25,681 bases of DNA from a virus, in the IMG/VR virus record IMGVR_UViG_3300015263_000376, positions 1-25,681 of that record, one strand, 5' to 3'. This document shows positions 23,177 through 25,681 of this stretch, in pieces (position 1 is the stretch's first letter; every line of letters begins with the position of its first letter). Below the pieces are notes generated by a model, which saw only the letters and a program-made list of their open reading frames with translations, did no database searches and had not been told where the DNA came from. A program made the translations under genes and the position numbers.

Positions 23177-25462
23177 ATGGCAATCCCAACAGCACCACTG
23201 TATCCAGATCAATTCGACAATGATACAAACTTGTATCATGTCCACGACTCCATCAGACTTCGGCTGCGTGAAGATTTCAATCCGGGCGATACTGTCGTCA
23301 AGGCTTTTGGCGATCCCTTTGTCATTGCTCGAATGCCAGAGAGTGGGCGAATCACGCTCACAGAACAATGCAGCGAATTGGATACTCGTGCTGTGTCTTA
23401 CCATTACACCACATTCGACCCACTGAATGTGGAATTCAGCGGACTAACAGTCTTGCCGGGATTCACAGAAATCGCCAAACCCAAGAGTATCACAAACGTC
23501 ACCATCAATGTGATGGCCGACGACCATAACAACATCAAGGATTCGCTGATCGCCATCCAAGAGTTTGCTGGAGTAAAGGGCACAGAAGACAAAGAACCAT
23601 TCGGTGAAACTCTTGAAGGTCGCATCAATTTTCTGCGCCGTCTCGTGTTGCAACCGAAGGCTTGGTTTACCTCAGATATTCGTACAGGCAATGTCCCGCT
23701 CTGTGTTGAGTTCAAAGAGCAGGCATTTCGTCTGGGAACTGATGGAAACACTGGGACAATCAAGTACACTTGGGACTTCGGCGATCAATCTTCGATCATC
23801 TCAGTTTACAGTACCATCAGCGTCTCTGATGCAGTCCCGAACAATAGCGTCGATGTGTTGGTGAGGGACACAGATGGTGGAACCGTTAAGAAGTGCTATT
23901 ACCAGCCGGGCCTTTACACAGTGAAGCTGACTGTGGAGAACGATTTCGGTTCTGATACCGTCGAGTTCCCAGCTTACATCAATGCCAAGGTTAAGGCTCC
24001 AGAGGACGCTATCATTCGTTTCATCGAAAACACCTCGAACCAAGACGCTACGCCGGGCGTGCCTCCGAATGGGCCATTTGAAACTCTGCCAAAGATTCGA
24101 TCTCCAATCAATACACTGATTCAGATTGAAATTCAGGACGGTGAAAACCCTGCTACGCCGGGCCGAAGTTTCGGTGGCGAACCATTGGACGAACTGGGCA
24201 ACGCACTCGATCCAATCACCAATTACACATGGGAGTTGGGCGACGACCTTCTGCATCCAAACTCTCCTCTCACCAAGGCTTCTTACAGTGTTGGTGGAAT
24301 CTATGACTTGAAACTGCGTGTGGATACACAATTCGGTGCTTACAGAATTACCACCTACGAGGATAGCATTGACATCATCGAGAACACAAACCTTTGGTTG
24401 TGGACATTCACGACGGCATCGACTGTGCGAGCCTACGAGTTCGGTCTGATCAGCGAAACATTCAAGTTGACCCCGGCAGCCACACTGACGGTAGATCGCA
24501 ACGACGACTTCTTGGCAAACGCAAACAACTCCGATCAACAGATCACGGAGTTCCTGAGAAACTCTGCTCTGGCCCCGAGAGGCACCTTGTCTTCTGGGCA
24601 GGGCGGCACAACCATGTTGTATTGGGCCAGCGGTAGAAACGAATCAGACCCGGCTGCCAGCGAAGTCATCAATGTTGTTGAGTATGACGGATTCGGTGGT
24701 GTTTACATCAATCGCTCGCCGATCACAAGACAATGGAACTGGGCGCATCTTGCATCGCCAAGCGGCTTCTCGTACTTCATTTTTGGAGACATGCCAACTC
24801 GTGCCCCAAACACTTCGCTCACAAATACAAACAAGCAGACTTTCACGTTGGCGGACTTTACCACCAGCAGCACGGCCTTGTCAGACGGAAACTACCTGAA
24901 TGGGGCCATTGAACTAGAACAAAATCCTGCGGTATTCGATGGTGCAGGCGAATCCATTTATGGACACTTCAGCGTCTACAGAACCGGTTGGAAGGACCAA
25001 ACAGGGTACATCTGTAGAAATGACGGTGTGGGACCGTTCTTCCGAATCAAGAGCTTTTATCGTACAGAAGGGTTGGTTGGAAATCCGTTCGTCAACATTC
25101 GAAAGATGCAAGACATTCAAGGCCCAACGAAGCTGAATGGGGAATTGGTGGATCTTAGCGAGGGCATGTATTTCTTAAGCAACTCTGGCTCCGTCTCGCA
25201 GTTCGATGATCTTGCCGAGGTTTGGTCTACTGGTGGTCCGGGAGCGAACTCGTTGCTGTATCGGTCTCTCCAAGACACTACAGTTGTAGGATTCGATGAT
25301 CCGGCAAATTCAATGAGATTGGCATCAGATGGAGACAAGCGGGCATATCTAAGTTTTGATTACAGCCCGAACGCCTTCGTTAAGTTCAATGAGATCGATC
25401 TGACCTTCAGTTCGTTGATCTCCAGACCCGAAGGCGAGCAGTGGCTCATGGGAGTTTATTGA
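23177..25462 (+). CDS. Large PKD-domain fibre/adhesin-like protein, paralogue of the preceding gene, with possible beta-propeller head
   Basis: The 761-residue protein repeats the previous gene's plan: an N-terminal domain (PLYPDQFDNDTNLYHVHD), a linker with ADDHNNIKDSLIAIQE (about 115-130), then LVLQPKAWFTSD and PKD-like domains. These show YTWDFGDQSS near 196, YYQPGLYTVKLTVEND near 240, and a divergent YTWELGDD plus GGIYDLKLRVD near 350-375. Residues about 405-761 are different: repeated short strands such as YEFGLISETF, GGVYINRSPI, FSYFIFGDMP, YFLSNSGSVSQFDDLAEVW and AYLSFDYSPNAFVKFNEIDL resemble blades of a beta-propeller or kelch-like head. Receptor binding is the likely role (inference). 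The ATG at 23177 follows a weak AAGGTAAG site. Confidence 0.8.
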   Translation: MAIPTAPLYPDQFDNDTNLYHVHDSIRLRLREDFNPGDTVVKAFGDPFVIARMPESGRITLTEQCSELDTRAVSYHYTTFDPLNVEFSGLTVLPGFTEIAKPKSITNVTINVMADDHNNIKDSLIAIQEFAGVKGTEDKEPFGETLEGRINFLRRLVLQPKAWFTSDIRTGNVPLCVEFKEQAFRLGTDGNTGTIKYTWDFGDQSSIISVYSTISVSDAVPNNSVDVLVRDTDGGTVKKCYYQPGLYTVKLTVENDFGSDTVEFPAYINAKVKAPEDAIIRFIENTSNQDATPGVPPNGPFETLPKIRSPINTLIQIEIQDGENPATPGRSFGGEPLDELGNALDPITNYTWELGDDLLHPNSPLTKASYSVGGIYDLKLRVDTQFGAYRITTYEDSIDIIENTNLWLWTFTTASTVRAYEFGLISETFKLTPAATLTVDRNDDFLANANNSDQQITEFLRNSALAPRGTLSSGQGGTTMLYWASGRNESDPAASEVINVVEYDGFGGVYINRSPITRQWNWAHLASPSGFSYFIFGDMPTRAPNTSLTNTNKQTFTLADFTTSSTALSDGNYLNGAIELEQNPAVFDGAGESIYGHFSVYRTGWKDQTGYICRNDGVGPFFRIKSFYRTEGLVGNPFVNIRKMQDIQGPTKLNGELVDLSEGMYFLSNSGSVSQFDDLAEVWSTGGPGANSLLYRSLQDTTVVGFDDPANSMRLASDGDKRAYLSFDYSPNAFVKFNEIDLTFSSLISRPEGEQWLMGVY

Positions 25463-25681
25463 TGACATTTCCTCCAGTACCCACATATCCTGAAGCAATT
25501 GATACAGATCATACGCTGTTCTTGGTCTACAACACGACTGAGACCAAGCTGACCAGTGACAATGCGCCGTGGGCTCAAGAAATCGACATCATGCCGGTTG
25601 CTGCCGATGCCCAAGAGATCTGGGCAGACAACGGTTTTGCCAATCTGAGCGGAGAACTTCTGTACTATGATGCTGTAGCCA
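25462..25681 (+). CDS. Start of a third fibre/adhesin-like gene in the tandem set (cut by the right edge)
   Basis: The ATG at 25462 overlaps the TGA of the preceding gene by one base, and the frame stays open to the window end, giving 73 residues. The beginning MTFPPVPTYPEAIDTDHTLF parallels the neighbours' openings (PTAPLYPDQFDNDTNLY and FPVALDDKETLY). The later IWADNGFANLSGELLYYDAV parallels the first paralogue's FPDNGQLRIG and GEYELVAYG. The same N-terminal docking domain is therefore probably present. The rest of the protein lies outside the window. Confidence 0.7.
   Translation, partial: MTFPPVPTYPEAIDTDHTLFLVYNTTETKLTSDNAPWAQEIDIMPVAADAQEIWADNGFANLSGELLYYDAVA

Noticed and set aside
22143-25681. 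Diversity-generating retroelement or recombination cassette acting on fibre genes
   Set aside because: No reverse transcriptase, template repeat or invertible repeat was seen. The PKD genes look like ordinary divergent duplicates.
1-25681. tRNA genes, CRISPR arrays, insertion sequences or integration sites
   Set aside because: Gaps between genes are too short to hold them, and no repeat-spacer pattern, transposase motif or tRNA-like segment was noticed.

Overview
The window is a dense piece of a large tailed-phage genome: the tail tape measure, baseplate and tail-fibre region of a contractile-tailed (myovirus-type) phage. The evidence is a run of co-directional, touching or overlapping genes. 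The most recognisable products are a 1763-residue tape measure protein, a gp53-like wedge protein, a gp27/gpD-like hub, a gp5/VgrG-like OB-fold spike, a gp25-like wedge protein, a gp6/J-like wedge protein and a gp7/gpI-like wedge protein. This set and order point to the T4 superfamily in the broad sense. Several unnamed genes (206-724, 721-2019, 2542-3231, 19707-20246) look, from memory, like proteins conserved in T4-like marine and cyanobacterial phages, but no search was possible. The host cannot be read from the sequence. G+C is near 50 percent by eye, and there are no tRNA genes, insertion sequences, CRISPR arrays or clear integration genes.

Layout. Positions 1-161 hold the start of a reverse-strand gene cut by the window edge, divergent from everything to its right. 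From 206 to 18852 every gene is on the + strand with gaps of 0-13 bases, many with ATGA or TAATG overlaps: two conserved helical/virion proteins (206-2019), two further structural candidates (2029-3231), the tape measure (3243-8534), a tube/hub adaptor candidate and the gp53-like protein (8534-9413), hub and spike (9415-13261), and the wedge genes (13261-18382) with a small downstream companion (18379-18852). A 61-base gap then carries a CTAAATACC motif resembling a T4-type late promoter. It precedes a short fibre/baseplate-periphery gene, a small glycosyltransferase-fold protein and a beta-rich tail protein (18914-20776).

One gene (20765-21364) is on the reverse strand, encodes a nucleoside 2-deoxyribosyltransferase-like enzyme and overlaps its neighbour tail to tail by 12 bases. 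The + strand resumes with a coiled-coil protein (21418-22143) and a tandem set of fibre/adhesin-like genes (22143 to the right edge). The first two share a common N-terminal architecture and carry PKD domains; the third is cut by the edge.

How the genes fit together. The tape measure sets tail length and is attached to the hub. Hub and spike form the centre of the baseplate, gp53/gp25/gp6/gp7-like proteins form the wedges, and the PKD proteins probably form fibres or host-contact appendages attached to the periphery. The glycosyltransferase-like and deoxyribosyltransferase-like genes are the accessory cargo. No stretch longer than 300 bases lacks a gene; the largest gaps are 162-205, 18853-18913 and 21365-21417.
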